Assembly (NCBI RefSeq): GCF_001418685.1
Contig: NZ_LIVM01000012.1
Location: 1 to 64,000 of the forward strand
Direction: 5' to 3'
DNA: 64,000 bases
Source of the DNA: Apibacter mensalis
GTDB lineage: Bacteria; Bacteroidota; Bacteroidia; Flavobacteriales; Weeksellaceae
Each line of letters opens with the position of its first letter. Positions within the stretch are counted from its first letter, which is position 1. Positions 1 through 9,173 of this stretch are shown here, piece by piece. Below the pieces are notes generated by a model, which saw only the letters and a program-made list of their open reading frames with translations, was not told the DNA's origin and did not search any database. The translations under genes were made by a program, and so were the position numbers.

Positions 1-360
1 AAGGGCGAAATGACTGTCGTTTAACACTTCATTTCCGTCAATAGAAATAGCTGCATAAACAATATGAGAATTTTTAAGTTGAGAGGCCCAATCTCCCCCA
101 TATTTGGCATAAAATTGGGAAGCGGCATCTTTGATTTGTTTTTCCAAAACCTCGGGAGGCGTAAGTGTGAAATTATTTGAAGATTTAAACAGCAAATCAT
201 CGGGTATATCTGCATATTTAGGGGATATCTCACTGAAGTTGGTTATATTTTTTTTTAAGGGATCAAGCGTATGGGAAGTTCCCAAGGAATCGGCTGAATT
301 TTCTTCTAAATCTTTCGCATTATTAAGACTCTCCGAATTCTTTTTATCCAAAGGGTTCAT
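1..360 (-). CDS. Unknown protein, C-terminus cut off by the window edge
   Basis: An open frame runs on the minus strand from an ATG at 358-360 to the left edge without a stop, giving about 120 residues. The protein starts MNPLDKKNSES and its first 50 residues are polar and low in complexity. It becomes more ordered later, with segments such as FYAKYGGDWASQL and HIVYAAISIDGN. No signal peptide, lipobox or membrane segment is visible, so a cytoplasmic protein is likely. I do not recognise the family. The frame was chosen over the two overlapping open frames because its composition is protein-like, whereas theirs look like out-of-frame shadows. Confidence 0.6.
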   Translation of the reverse strand, partial: MNPLDKKNSESLNNAKDLEENSADSLGTSHTLDPLKKNITNFSEISPKYADIPDDLLFKSSNNFTLTPPEVLEKQIKDAASQFYAKYGGDWASQLKNSHIVYAAISIDGNEVLNDSHFAL

Positions 361-764
361 GGGCTTTTTATTTAGGTTAAATTATAAAATTAAAATTTAT
401 TTTATTTAATATATAGGGGTAAATATAATTAATTTATTCTATAATAAGAAAAAATGTGTAATATTTAAATACACTTCTTAATGTTAGGGGGATTTATGAA
501 AACTATGAATTTATTATTGTATGAATCTGTTTTATTTTAAAAATTTAAATATTAGGTTACTCTTTAAATAAGAATGTTTGTGCAAGTAGGCTTAAAATAT
601 AAAAAGCTACATTATAAATGTAGCTCATAAGTAATTATATATTCATTTTTAGTGTTAGCTAATGCAAAAAATTAGAGAATAAAGATTTATAATTTTTAAG
701 ATTTTTTCATTAATAAATTTTTAGTTGTGTTTTTAATAGATTATTAAAAAAATTCGAAATTTAG
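361..764. other. AT-rich intergenic region
   Basis: About 400 bases without a convincing gene. The only structure I see is a small hairpin at 606-624, listed separately. A 14-codon frame at 496-540 follows an AGGGGG stretch but has no gene downstream on its strand. Confidence 0.6.
606..624 (-). terminator. Candidate intrinsic terminator after the YD-repeat lipoprotein
   Basis: The inverted repeat GCTACAT-TATAA-ATGTAGC is followed on the minus strand by TTTTTAT. The stem is only 7 bp and it lies about 140 nt beyond the stop codon at 765, so this is a moderate call. Confidence 0.45.
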
Positions 765-1544
765 TTACTTCGCAACTGTATATTTGATAAATATTTCTTC
801 TCTATTATTCATAATAATCTTTATAGGATATTCAGGATGCAATTTTTTATCATATTCATACTTATAAGTAATTCCCTTATAATCTACGATAATATTATTA
901 ACTAAATTATAAGTAAATGGGAAATTTCCTTCAAATGCTGCAAATAACCAATTAGGAGTTTTTACGTTACTCATTATTCCTTTTAAAATATCATAATTAT
1001 ATTGGTTAGTATCCAATTGAATTAGATTTCCATTTTGGTCATATTTGCAAAGGCTAATTTTTGATTCCTTTGGATCATCTATTTTTATCAGTTTATTGCC
1101 TGAAACTGTTAAAGTTCTTGTATAGGGCTCTATCTCGTTATATCCGGAAGGAGCATTCGTTTTAAAACTTCTATGTTCCAATATGATACCCGGGTTAGTA
1201 TATTCATAAGTGTATAAATAGGTTCCATTTGTACTTTCGGTAGTAACGGTATATACTTTACCATTACTTTCATTATAAGTGATAATTTGAGTATCAGTTA
1301 TAGAATCTGAAATAGAAGACTTGACACGTATCAATCTATTAAGATTATCGTATTGCATTGAAGTTGTAATGATTATTTTATTACCCGTATTCTTATCTAT
1401 TTTAGATTGTATGTATTCAGAAGGTAATAAGCCTTTATGATTATCAAATTCAAGATCGGGATAAGATTTAAGATTCTCATCTCCGCATGAGAAAAAAATG
1501 AAGAAACAGAAAAAACTAAAAAATAATAAAGTCGTATTCTTCAT
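765..1544 (-). CDS. Predicted lipoprotein with YD-repeat-like segments
   Basis: A lipoprotein of about 259 residues, probably surface or periplasmic. The ATG at 1544 gives MKNTTLLFF, a hydrophobic stretch and the lipobox FFSC followed by GDEN, a standard type II signal. An upstream in-frame ATG at 1583 would put 13 charged residues before the signal. It also lies on the far side of a TATATTTG promoter-like box (1559-1566), so I prefer 1544. The mature part has YDNLNRLIRV and YDQNGNLIQLD, which resemble the YD repeats of RHS-like proteins and of Bacteroidota lipoproteins of the DUF4595 kind. Function is unknown. It is divergent from the yraN-like gene. Confidence 0.75.
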   Translation of the reverse strand: MKNTTLLFFSFFCFFIFFSCGDENLKSYPDLEFDNHKGLLPSEYIQSKIDKNTGNKIIITTSMQYDNLNRLIRVKSSISDSITDTQIITYNESNGKVYTVTTESTNGTYLYTYEYTNPGIILEHRSFKTNAPSGYNEIEPYTRTLTVSGNKLIKIDDPKESKISLCKYDQNGNLIQLDTNQYNYDILKGIMSNVKTPNWLFAAFEGNFPFTYNLVNNIIVDYKGITYKYEYDKKLHPEYPIKIIMNNREEIFIKYTVAK

Positions 1545-1621
1545 ACACAATTTTTTTTCAAATATAATATATTTGTATTTCATATAAATATAATTTTAAT
1601 TAATATAATAAAAAACATAAT

Positions 1622-1984
1622 GTGGCTTATCATAATGATTTTGGAAAAGAAGCAGAAAACAAAGCATTTCATTATCTATTAGATATAGGATATGAAATAT
1701 TGGATAAAAATTGGAAATTTCAAAAGGCGGAAATTGATATTATTGCTAAAAATGATTCTGAATTGATAGTAGTAGAAGTCAAGGCCAGAAACTATACAAC
1801 TATCATAGATCCAATTGAGGCAGTAACTTGGTCAAAAAGAAAACTTTTAATTAAAGCAGCCAATGAATATGTACTTTGCAAAGATTTGGATGTCGATGTG
1901 AGGTTTGATATCATTTCCATAATAAAAAAAGATTATAGCTGGAAAATTGAGCATATAAAGGATGCATTTTCGGTAGTATTATAA
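1622..1984 (+). CDS. yraN: YraN/UPF0102 family predicted endonuclease-like protein
   Basis: A 120-residue protein of the UPF0102 (YraN) family, which has a PD-(D/E)XK nuclease-like fold related to Holliday-junction resolvases; its cellular role is unsettled. The expected motif is present: E37 and D39 in AEIDII, then E52 and K54 in VEVKAR. The N-terminus GKEAENKAFHYLLDIGY matches the conserved G-x-x-x-E-x-x-A-x-x-x-L pattern. The start is a GTG at 1622. The ATG at 1620 is in another frame. It converges with the trmN6-like gene, overlapping its end by a few bases. Confidence 0.9.
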   Translation: MAYHNDFGKEAENKAFHYLLDIGYEILDKNWKFQKAEIDIIAKNDSELIVVEVKARNYTTIIDPIEAVTWSKRKLLIKAANEYVLCKDLDVDVRFDIISIIKKDYSWKIEHIKDAFSVVL

Positions 1985-2674
1985 ATAGAAGTCTGAAGTT
2001 AAATTTTTGTATTCATCAGTCCATACACGACTTCTTTTTTCAATAACAAAGTTTTCTATTGTAGTTTTATTTTCTTCTCTACTAAGTTCTAGAAATACTC
2101 TTTTGATTTTTCCGTTTTTTATTCCTAAAATATATATAATATGTTTGGGAAATAAGTTATAATGATTACTCATTTCAATAATTTCTTGCTCATTTTCAAT
2201 AGGAAAAATGTATCCGATTTTCCCTTTTTCGGACAATAATAATTCTGATTTTTTAATTAAAAGATTGTAATTAAGTTTTATTTGTTGTCGGGCTACAGGA
2301 TGTTTACGGTGTAGTTTTTCATAAATTTTAAAATAAGGAGGATTACATATAATGTAATCGAATTTGGTGTCACAAACGAAACTGTTTAAATCTGAATGGA
2401 TACAAGTAATCTTATGCGAGAAAGGAGAATTTTTAAAATTTTCCAGTGCCAGAGAATAAGCATTGATTTCAGAATCAATGGCTGTGATCTGAGAATTAGG
2501 GTTTCTTTGAGCACACATAAGTGAAAGAATTCCTGTACCTGTACCAATATCAAGAATATTGACAGCTTCTTGTATTTCAGCAAAGCAACCTAATAATACA
2601 CTATCCGTGCCGACTTTAAATACGGAATTGTTTTGAAGTATATTGAATTTTTTAAACTTAAAAATATTATTCAC
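1979..2674 (-). CDS. trmN6: tRNA1(Val) (adenine(37)-N6)-methyltransferase family protein
   Basis: A class I SAM-dependent methyltransferase of the TrmN6 (YfiC) type, which methylates N6 of A37 in tRNA1(Val). The SAM-binding motif DIGTGTG and the adenine-N6 catalytic motif NPPY (in CNPPYF) are both present, as is the family N-terminus FKFKKFNI...KVGTDSVLLG. I take the GTG at 2674 as start because it begins just before the conserved block and overlaps the kinase gene by 8 nt. An ATG at 2710 would add 12 residues and enlarge the overlap to 44 nt. It is downstream of, and probably co-transcribed with, the histidine kinase. Confidence 0.85.
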   Translation of the reverse strand: MNNIFKFKKFNILQNNSVFKVGTDSVLLGCFAEIQEAVNILDIGTGTGILSLMCAQRNPNSQITAIDSEINAYSLALENFKNSPFSHKITCIHSDLNSFVCDTKFDYIICNPPYFKIYEKLHRKHPVARQQIKLNYNLLIKKSELLLSEKGKIGYIFPIENEQEIIEMSNHYNLFPKHIIYILGIKNGKIKRVFLELSREENKTTIENFVIEKRSRVWTDEYKNLTSDFYL

Positions 2675-4103
2675 TTTTAGGGATTTCAAATTTAAAAATA
2701 GTCCCTTCACCTTCTACAGAATGAAAGGTAATAGACCCATTGTATTCTTCGATAAGCTTTTTTATAATTGCTAAACCTAAACCACTGCCACTGGTTTTAG
2801 TAGAAAATTGAGGAGTAAAAATTTTTGTCTGTATTTCTTCCGGAATTCCATTTCCGTTATCAATAACAGAAAAGTAAACCATCCGTATGTCTTGTCTGAT
2901 TTTTACTATAATATGGGGAGTTCTTCCTTCCGGTATGGATTGAAAAGCATTTTTTATTAAATTAGTTAATATACGGTTCAATAAGTTAGGATCAATATTT
3001 AGAATGACCAATTCATCAATCGTATCAAGCGAAATTTGTTGGGAAGGAAATATTTCTAAAGAAATTTTTGCAACTTCAATAACATTTAATTTTTCATCTT
3101 TTTTTACAGGCATTTTTGCAAAATCAGAAAAGGCACCTGCAATCGATGCTATAGTATCAATTTGCTGTATTAATGATCGAGTTAACGAATCTAACTTTTC
3201 ATGAATTTGCGGATCATTGGGATTAAATCTCATTTGAAAGCTTTGAATTTCAAGCCGCATGGGGGTAAGCGGATTTTTAATTTCATGAGCCACCTGTCTA
3301 GCCATTTCCTGCCAAGCATTATCCTTTTCTTTTTTCACAAGTGCATCTGTTTGCTCTCTAAATTTACTTAGCATAATATTATAGGCTTTAACCAACGGGC
3401 TAACTTCATCTATGTAATTATATAGAATAGGTCTATTATGCGTGAGTGCACCGGTATCTCTAAGCCGATAAGCAATTTCCTTGATTTTTCTGGTTAAAGT
3501 AAGTGAAAAGAACCAGGAAAAAATACCACTTACAATTAATACTATAAGCATGATGACCAAATATCTGTACAATAAAGAATAAAAATCTTTTCTTAGAAAT
3601 GCTTCATCATGTAAAAAGGGGAAATTTATAATAGTAATGGGTTGATAATCATTATTATATATATATCTATATACAGAGGTAAAACTTTCATCTGAATTAG
3701 GAAGCTTATTGATAACTTCTATACGATCGTTATTTACATTAAGATTTTTTAAAATTTCTTTAGGAACAAATTCGGTTTTAGGATTAGGTAATTTATTTCC
3801 TAAAATATATTTTCCATCCAGAGAGTAAAAATTTATGTCGATATTATTGATATCTGAAATCTCATATATTTTATTACCTATTTTATTTTTAAATTCTTCC
3901 GGTTTTGTATTCCGGTTGGAAATGAGATAATCAAAAGTTTCTATAATTAATTGTTCTTTTCTTTCAAGCCTTTTATTGTTATATTCTTCTGCAATTCTGA
4001 TATATTGGTAAAAAGTTATCAATCCCATCGCAAATATAGTGCTGACCACGACCAGGATCATCACTAAAAAAATTCGCAAGGATAATGGGAATCTTTTATA
4101 CAT
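2667..4103 (-). CDS. Sensor histidine kinase, NtrY-like
   Basis: A membrane-bound two-component sensor kinase of 478 residues. There is one transmembrane segment near residues 11-33, an extracytoplasmic sensor region of about 145 residues, a second membrane segment near 180-202, a HAMP-like linker, and a dimerisation domain with the H-box VAHEIKNPLTPMR (phosphoacceptor H273). The ATPase domain has the N-box NLIKNAFQS (N385), G1 box DNGNGIP (about 415-421) and G2 box GSGLGLAI (about 439-446). The HEIKNPLTP box is typical of NtrY-like kinases. No response regulator gene adjoins it, so its partner and signal are unknown. Its end overlaps the trmN6-like gene. Confidence 0.9.
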   Translation of the reverse strand: MYKRFPLSLRIFLVMILVVVSTIFAMGLITFYQYIRIAEEYNNKRLERKEQLIIETFDYLISNRNTKPEEFKNKIGNKIYEISDINNIDINFYSLDGKYILGNKLPNPKTEFVPKEILKNLNVNNDRIEVINKLPNSDESFTSVYRYIYNNDYQPITIINFPFLHDEAFLRKDFYSLLYRYLVIMLIVLIVSGIFSWFFSLTLTRKIKEIAYRLRDTGALTHNRPILYNYIDEVSPLVKAYNIMLSKFREQTDALVKKEKDNAWQEMARQVAHEIKNPLTPMRLEIQSFQMRFNPNDPQIHEKLDSLTRSLIQQIDTIASIAGAFSDFAKMPVKKDEKLNVIEVAKISLEIFPSQQISLDTIDELVILNIDPNLLNRILTNLIKNAFQSIPEGRTPHIIVKIRQDIRMVYFSVIDNGNGIPEEIQTKIFTPQFSTKTSGSGLGLAIIKKLIEEYNGSITFHSVEGEGTIFKFEIPKSE

Positions 4104-4131
4104 TTAAAATAAAAAATAGGGTTAATCTTGT

Positions 4132-5529
4132 CTATTCTTCAGGTAAAGCTCTCCATTTTTTTATTATTTTCGCTATAAAGAATAAAATGATAATTACAAA
4201 TATAAGATTAATCCAGAAAAATACGGTAAAATGATCATAAAAGTAATGATACATTGAACTAATATAAGTATTTTGATCTTCACCATATATACTTTCATTC
4301 ATGGATAACATAAACGAAATAAAATAAAGTATGGGCATATTAGGTAACATCCATAAAATTAAATTTATCATTATGGCTGAATTATTCTTTGCATGTTTTT
4401 TATAGAGTTTGATTAAAATATATACACACATAAATAAAAACACGAAGGACCAATATATATTTATTAAACAAATAATATGTGAGAAATGATTATCTATGAA
4501 AAATAATTGAAATACAACAGAAAAAATTCCATTAACAAAGGTAAGTAATCCTAAAACTACTAATGCTATTAACCAAGCCTTTCCACTCGTTGTACGATAG
4601 GAAAACAGTAATATGGATAGATTTAATGCAATATATAATATGACTAAAATAAACTTATTTGAGAAATTGCCATTGTTATAAGCATCGTATATTTTTTGAT
4701 ATGCAAAATCGAGATTTTGAAATTCAACATAATGCTTGATGTTATCATCGTAATAGGTTTTTGTTTTACTAATATAATTAGATTGTGGTACAAAATAATT
4801 TGGTGGATTATAAACTAATTTCATCCAACTGTTTACAGTTAGATTGGAAGAGAGATTATGTTTTTTCTGAAGATTTAAATATTTGCGTATTAAATTTCTT
4901 ATACTATCTTTTTGTTCAGTTATCAACCAATTTTTAACCTGTTCAACTTCCACTTTATTTTGATCAAAATAATATGTATTAAAGTTTAAAAGAGATAAAT
5001 TCATGGGGGTTGAATCAGGATCATTTTCTAAAGAATCAATAGTATTCTTTATAGGGGTAGATTGGTAATAATAATACGAATCGGGTAATAAGATTTGAAT
5101 TTTATTCAATATTTTTTTAGCATCATAAGTTTGTTTTTTTGAAGCATAGGTTTTTTCTTTAAGTTGAATACCCTGAGAATAACTATAAGGGTATAATTGA
5201 TTGCCTATAAGTAAAATAAAAGTTAGTAGCCATTCAATATATAAGGCATTTGATTTTTTAGGATAAAAGGATTTTAAACCATTGTTTTTGAAATAAAATA
5301 GTAACCAAATAATTAGAATCAATAAGCTGGCTAAAGCGGAGATAAGATAGAAAACAGTAGTAACATTATAATGGTAATCCGTATCATGAAAATTAACAGA
5401 TCCGGAAAAAAATCCATTAATAAAGAAAAAAATATTAAAAATTAGGACAGTTATACCCATAGGAACGAATTTGGTATTCCATAAAACAGGGTAATTTTCT
5501 AATAAACGTTTTTGTATTTTTCTAAACAT
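4132..5529 (-). CDS. Polytopic membrane protein, probable ABC transporter membrane subunit
   Basis: A protein of about 465 residues with several hydrophobic segments: one near residues 20-45, another near 65-85, and a cluster in the C-terminal half, separated by a large soluble domain at roughly 120-300. The ATG at 5529 (MFRKIQKRLLENYP) lies 22 nt after the ATPase gene. A longer frame from 5619 would overlap that gene by 68 nt and is less likely. Its position directly behind a single-domain ABC ATPase makes it the likely membrane partner. The substrate cannot be told from the sequence, and I do not recognise a named family. Confidence 0.65.
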   Translation of the reverse strand: MFRKIQKRLLENYPVLWNTKFVPMGITVLIFNIFFFINGFFSGSVNFHDTDYHYNVTTVFYLISALASLLILIIWLLFYFKNNGLKSFYPKKSNALYIEWLLTFILLIGNQLYPYSYSQGIQLKEKTYASKKQTYDAKKILNKIQILLPDSYYYYQSTPIKNTIDSLENDPDSTPMNLSLLNFNTYYFDQNKVEVEQVKNWLITEQKDSIRNLIRKYLNLQKKHNLSSNLTVNSWMKLVYNPPNYFVPQSNYISKTKTYYDDNIKHYVEFQNLDFAYQKIYDAYNNGNFSNKFILVILYIALNLSILLFSYRTTSGKAWLIALVVLGLLTFVNGIFSVVFQLFFIDNHFSHIICLINIYWSFVFLFMCVYILIKLYKKHAKNNSAIMINLILWMLPNMPILYFISFMLSMNESIYGEDQNTYISSMYHYFYDHFTVFFWINLIFVIIILFFIAKIIKKWRALPEE

Positions 5530-5551
5530 GATAACGAATTTGTAAAAGGAA

Positions 5552-6703
5552 TTAAATAAAAAATCGACGAGTGGAATCTGATATATTTCTAAAATATTTA
5601 ATCGGTATATTATCGTCAATAATAATGGTAAGAAAATTATTTAAGAAAATAGTGTTAGGAAAATAAGCAATATAGGAACTTCCATTATATTGTAATTTAA
5701 TTAAAGAAATTTTAGATAAAGCAGCATGAAGTTGTTTTTGTGACCATTCCGATTCAAACTCAATAATTAATTCCGCTATTTCTTTTTTGTTAGCCTCCTC
5801 ACTTTTTAAATTTTTTTGTTCCCCATATTTAAGAAAAATTACCTGATCGGAATTTTTCTCCACTTCGTATAATTGTTGAGAGCTTACAACAATTCCCAAA
5901 GGTCTAAAAGGAGATTTTGCTATTGCTTTGAAATCCTCCAATACTGTTTGTTGAGAAAGAATATCTAAATTAGCTAAAGGTTCATCAATAAGTAAAAGTT
6001 TAGGTTTTCTAAGTAACATCCGAGCTAATTCAAATTTCATTTTATATCCGGAGGAAAGGTTTTTCCAATTCATATTTCGATAATTTCGTAAGCCCATTCT
6101 GGAAATAATCAAGTCAACCATTAATTCGTTTTTTTCTCCTTTAATGTTATAAGAGGAAGCAGTAAATTGAAGATTGTCTAATATTGATCCGTACCATATA
6201 TTGGGTCTTTGAGGGATATAGATTAGCTTAGTTCTTAACTCATATCTATCTTCATAATCTAGCATATAGGAAATACTACCCTCAGTTGCGTCCAATTCTC
6301 CGCATAAAAGTCTAAGCAAAGATGTTTTTCCATTTCCATTTTCACCCACTAAGCCTACGATTTGTCCTTCGGAAATTTTTAAGCTGATAGGTCCTAAAGA
6401 AAAAGCTGATTGACTGTATGATTTTTTTACATTGTTTGCTTCTAAAAGAATTTTGGGCTTAGAAATTTCTTTTTTTGAAAGAAGTTGATATAGTTCATTT
6501 AATATAACTGAATATTTTTCCTTTTTTCCGTCCGTATTGGATTCATTATAATCGACCCATCTAAGTAATTCGCAAGTTTTCTTATAAAAAGATAATTCTT
6601 CCGTATCTAGAGTTAAGTCAATTATTCGCTTTAAAGCTAAATCATAATCTTCAAATTGTAAAAAATGTATAGTATCTTGAAATTGTTTTTCGAATAAATT
6701 CAT
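5552..6703 (-). CDS. ABC transporter ATP-binding protein
   Basis: An ABC ATPase of 383 residues. A charged N-terminal extension of about 85 residues precedes the nucleotide-binding domain. Walker A is GLVGENGNGKTSLL (about 117-130), the Q-loop lies at IYIPQRPNIW, the signature is LSSGY (216-220) and Walker B is LLLIDEPLA (236-244). About 90 residues after the ATPase core form an extra C-terminal domain. The gene is followed 22 nt later by a membrane protein, so the two form a probable two-component transporter. The N-terminal extension is unusual for a plain importer or exporter ATPase. Substrate unknown. Confidence 0.85.
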   Translation of the reverse strand: MNLFEKQFQDTIHFLQFEDYDLALKRIIDLTLDTEELSFYKKTCELLRWVDYNESNTDGKKEKYSVILNELYQLLSKKEISKPKILLEANNVKKSYSQSAFSLGPISLKISEGQIVGLVGENGNGKTSLLRLLCGELDATEGSISYMLDYEDRYELRTKLIYIPQRPNIWYGSILDNLQFTASSYNIKGEKNELMVDLIISRMGLRNYRNMNWKNLSSGYKMKFELARMLLRKPKLLLIDEPLANLDILSQQTVLEDFKAIAKSPFRPLGIVVSSQQLYEVEKNSDQVIFLKYGEQKNLKSEEANKKEIAELIIEFESEWSQKQLHAALSKISLIKLQYNGSSYIAYFPNTIFLNNFLTIIIDDNIPIKYFRNISDSTRRFFI

Positions 6704-7122
6704 TTAAATGTGGATATTAAAATAACATGATTTCTCTACTAATAATTAACCTTTGGTAATAGTATATTTAAAATTATAAATATATATAGAATAATTAAAA
6801 TCTAATTAAACAAAAATGATGGAAGAAATAATAACAAAAATCAATCCTAATAATCTATAATTATGTCCAAATTTCAATATATATACCTAAAAACGATATC
6901 TAATTGATTTTTATAAGTTTTCGTATTTCAATAAATAAATATTATTTTAAGATAAATTTATGCTTATCGATTAAATTTAGTTGATAAATAAATTTATTTA
7001 ACTGTAATATCTATAAAAAAATAGTAATAATTGATTAATAGGTATAAGGTAAGTACACTATCAAAAAAGGGCAAGAAAATTAATTCAAGCCCTTTAAAAA
7101 AAATATTTAAGTTTATTAAATT
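6704..7122. other. AT-rich intergenic region
   Basis: About 420 bases with no gene. Apart from the terminator hairpin at 7066-7095 it is featureless AT-rich sequence. Confidence 0.6.
7066..7095 (-). terminator. Intrinsic terminator of the SH3b/BON gene pair
   Basis: AAAGGGC and GCCCTTT form a 7 bp stem, followed on the minus strand by TTTTTTGATAG. It lies about 30 nt beyond the stop codon at 7123. Confidence 0.75.
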
Positions 7123-7542
7123 TTATATTGCTGTTAAATATTCAGTATTGCAATAACCTTCGGTTCCATCTTCAGATCGTATTAAATACCAATCATCATT
7201 GTATTTGCTAAGAAAAGTTACAGTAGATTGATGTGCTGCTTTTCCTAAAATTGGTTGATCTGTACCGGGTCCTTTTCTGATGTTTAAGTTGGAGCTTTGA
7301 GTAGTCACCTTATATTTGGAAGAAGGAGCATTGGAAGATACATTAATATTTAAAATTAAATCACCTGATCTGAAATCCGGATCAATTTTATTATATACAG
7401 ACCATAACTGATCTTTGAATTCTCCATTCGAAACTTCTCCATCTATATAAAGAACATTATCTTGTTCTTTTATTGAAAGGTTGGTAGTATCCAGACTCTT
7501 AGCCTTATTGATTAATTCTGCGTATTTATCTTGTAAAGCCAT
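7123..7542 (-). CDS. SH3b domain protein with an N-terminal BON-like segment
   Basis: A 139-residue protein. Residues from about 75 to the end are a bacterial SH3 domain (YKVTTQSSNLNIRKGPGTDQPIL ... WYLIRSEDGTEGYC), a fold that usually binds cell-wall peptides. The first 70 residues contain a pattern (LSIKEQDNVLYIDGEVSNGEFKDQL) resembling the BON domain of the neighbouring gene. There is no signal peptide, which is odd for a wall-binding module. It starts 4 nt after the stop of the BON lipoprotein, so the two are translated from one message and probably act together. Confidence 0.75.
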   Translation of the reverse strand: MALQDKYAELINKAKSLDTTNLSIKEQDNVLYIDGEVSNGEFKDQLWSVYNKIDPDFRSGDLILNINVSSNAPSSKYKVTTQSSNLNIRKGPGTDQPILGKAAHQSTVTFLSKYNDDWYLIRSEDGTEGYCNTEYLTAI

Positions 7543-7546
7543 TTTA

Positions 7547-8026
7547 TTATTTTAGTGATAATTTTTGTTCTATTTTTTTAGGTTGCAGAGTGTTAATAGC
7601 TTGCATAAGTCGAGGTAATTCGTTTCTGTTTAATACACCATTAAGGGTTACTACTCCATTATTTATATCAGCTGTAACTCCACTGTATCCTTTTAAAATA
7701 TCATTTACTTTAGACTTTAATACAGAATCTATAGAAACCTCTACATCATTTAAAGCTGCTTTAACTGAAGCATTGTCTTCAACGGCTTTGATACCCGGAA
7801 TTGCTTTAATTGCATTTTCAGTAGATTGTTTAGCAGCATCGTCATTATATTCTCCTGAAAGTGTTGCTACTCCTTTCTTTACATCAATAGTAACTCCTTC
7901 AGGAATAACAGATTTAGCCTTGGTAACTAAGTCTGAATCTTTAGGCTCATTTTTGCATGATGTTAATGAAAAGCTCAGCGTACCCATTACTACAAAAGCC
8001 AATAAAATTTTTTTAATTTGTTTCAT
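7547..8026 (-). CDS. BON-domain lipoprotein
   Basis: A 159-residue lipoprotein. The signal MKQIKKILLAFVVMGTLSFS ends in lipobox LTSC. Two BON-like modules follow, around residues 33-90 (IPEGVTIDVKKGVATLSGEY, then a helix, then IPGIKAVEDN) and 93-155 (VTADINNGVVTLNGVLNR). BON domains are associated with membrane-surface binding and envelope stress. It is first in a two-gene unit with the SH3b protein, which suggests an envelope-maintenance role; that role is inference. Confidence 0.85.
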   Translation of the reverse strand: MKQIKKILLAFVVMGTLSFSLTSCKNEPKDSDLVTKAKSVIPEGVTIDVKKGVATLSGEYNDDAAKQSTENAIKAIPGIKAVEDNASVKAALNDVEVSIDSVLKSKVNDILKGYSGVTADINNGVVTLNGVLNRNELPRLMQAINTLQPKKIEQKLSLK

Positions 8027-8150
8027 TAGGTCTATTTTAAATTAATAATATATTATATAATACTAAACGAAAACAAAAATTATTCCACATATAAGTTTAA
8101 TCTTTAGCAGAAAAAACATTATTGAAGAGTATGAGTAAATTATATTAGCT

Positions 8151-8158
8151 TAAATTTG
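8151..8158 (+). promoter_or_regulatory. -7 promoter element of the LysR gene
   Basis: TAAATTTG fits the Bacteroidota -7 consensus TAnnTTTG, 62 nt before the start codon. I see no TTG at the preferred -33 distance. Confidence 0.4.
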
Positions 8159-8220
8159 TTTTTTTCAATAATTAAATAATTAAGATATTTATAGTTATTC
8201 TTAAGAAGAAGTAAGTAATT

Positions 8221-9120
8221 ATGTCTGATTTTAGATTAAAAATATTTTATTCAGTAGCTAAAAATTTAAGTTTTACCAAAGCTGCTGAAGAATTATATAT
8301 TTCACAACCGGCTGTTACTAAAAACATAAAGGAGTTAGAATCGGAATATGATTTTACTCTCTTTCTTAGAAAGGGAAATAAGATAGAGTTAACAGATGCC
8401 GGTAAAATTCTATTATTTCATTCAGAAAAAATCATGGATATCTATAAACAAATAAGATTTGATTTTGATTCACTTAAAGAAAATTTCTCCGGTACATTCC
8501 AGTTAGGAGCAAGTACTACCTTAGGCCAATATTTACTTCCGGCACTGATGTCTCAATTTCATTCCAAGCATCCTAAAATTAAAATGTCTCTTATAACTGC
8601 AAATACGGAAGTAATCGAAAAATATCTGATCGAAAAAAAGATTGAATTAGGAATGGTTGAAGGTAAGCCTAAAAACAAACAGCTTAAATACATCCCATTT
8701 TTAAAAGATGAGATTGTAGCTATCGCTCATACCTCACAGGAAATTTCAAAAAAGGAGACTTTATCATTGGATGAGCTAAAAAAAATACCCTTAGTTTTAA
8801 GGGAATTGGGATCAGGAAGCCTGGATATTATAAGAGCTGCTTTCCGGCTCGAAAACATACAGCTTAAAGATCTAAATATAGCTATGCATTTAGGAAGTAC
8901 AGAAGGTATAAAATCTTATCTAACCCATGCAAACACTATAGGATTTGTATCCATAGCAGCTGTTAATAAGGACATAAAAAAAGGAGAATTTCAAGTAATT
9001 GATATTGAAAAAATAGATATAAAAAGATGGTTTTATTTTGTTTATAATCAAGGCGTTCCTGAAGGAAATTCAGATTTGTTCATAAAATTTGCAACTTCGC
9101 ATTATAACTCTTTGTTATAA
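8221..9120 (+). CDS. LysR-family transcriptional regulator, probably controlling the adjacent YeiH gene
   Basis: A 299-residue LysR-type regulator. An N-terminal winged helix-turn-helix (about 1-60; FTKAAEELYISQPAVTKNIK is the recognition segment) is followed by a linker helix and a two-lobed effector-binding domain (about 90-295). The gene lies directly upstream of a YeiH-family gene in the same direction, the usual arrangement for YeiE/CysL-like regulators, so it probably controls that gene in response to a sulfur or related metabolite. The effector is not deducible. Gap to the next start is 53 nt. Confidence 0.9.
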   Translation: MSDFRLKIFYSVAKNLSFTKAAEELYISQPAVTKNIKELESEYDFTLFLRKGNKIELTDAGKILLFHSEKIMDIYKQIRFDFDSLKENFSGTFQLGASTTLGQYLLPALMSQFHSKHPKIKMSLITANTEVIEKYLIEKKIELGMVEGKPKNKQLKYIPFLKDEIVAIAHTSQEISKKETLSLDELKKIPLVLRELGSGSLDIIRAAFRLENIQLKDLNIAMHLGSTEGIKSYLTHANTIGFVSIAAVNKDIKKGEFQVIDIEKIDIKRWFYFVYNQGVPEGNSDLFIKFATSHYNSLL

Positions 9121-9173
9121 AGAATAACTTTTTTTCATTGGCATATCTATCTGTAATAAAGGATATTTGTCTG

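Noticed and set aside
496-540. 14-residue frame after an AGGGGG stretch
   Set aside because: It looks like a possible leader peptide, but there is no same-strand gene or hairpin downstream, and no amino-acid bias of the kind seen at ilv and leu.
5530-5619. Longer start for the ABC membrane subunit
   Set aside because: It would overlap the ATPase gene by 68 nt, and the added residues look like that gene's DNA read out of frame. The ATG at 5529 gives a normal 22-nt spacing.
9138-9173. TTG start for the YeiH-family gene
   Set aside because: The 12 extra residues are not family-like, TTG starts are rare here, and an ATG follows at 9174.
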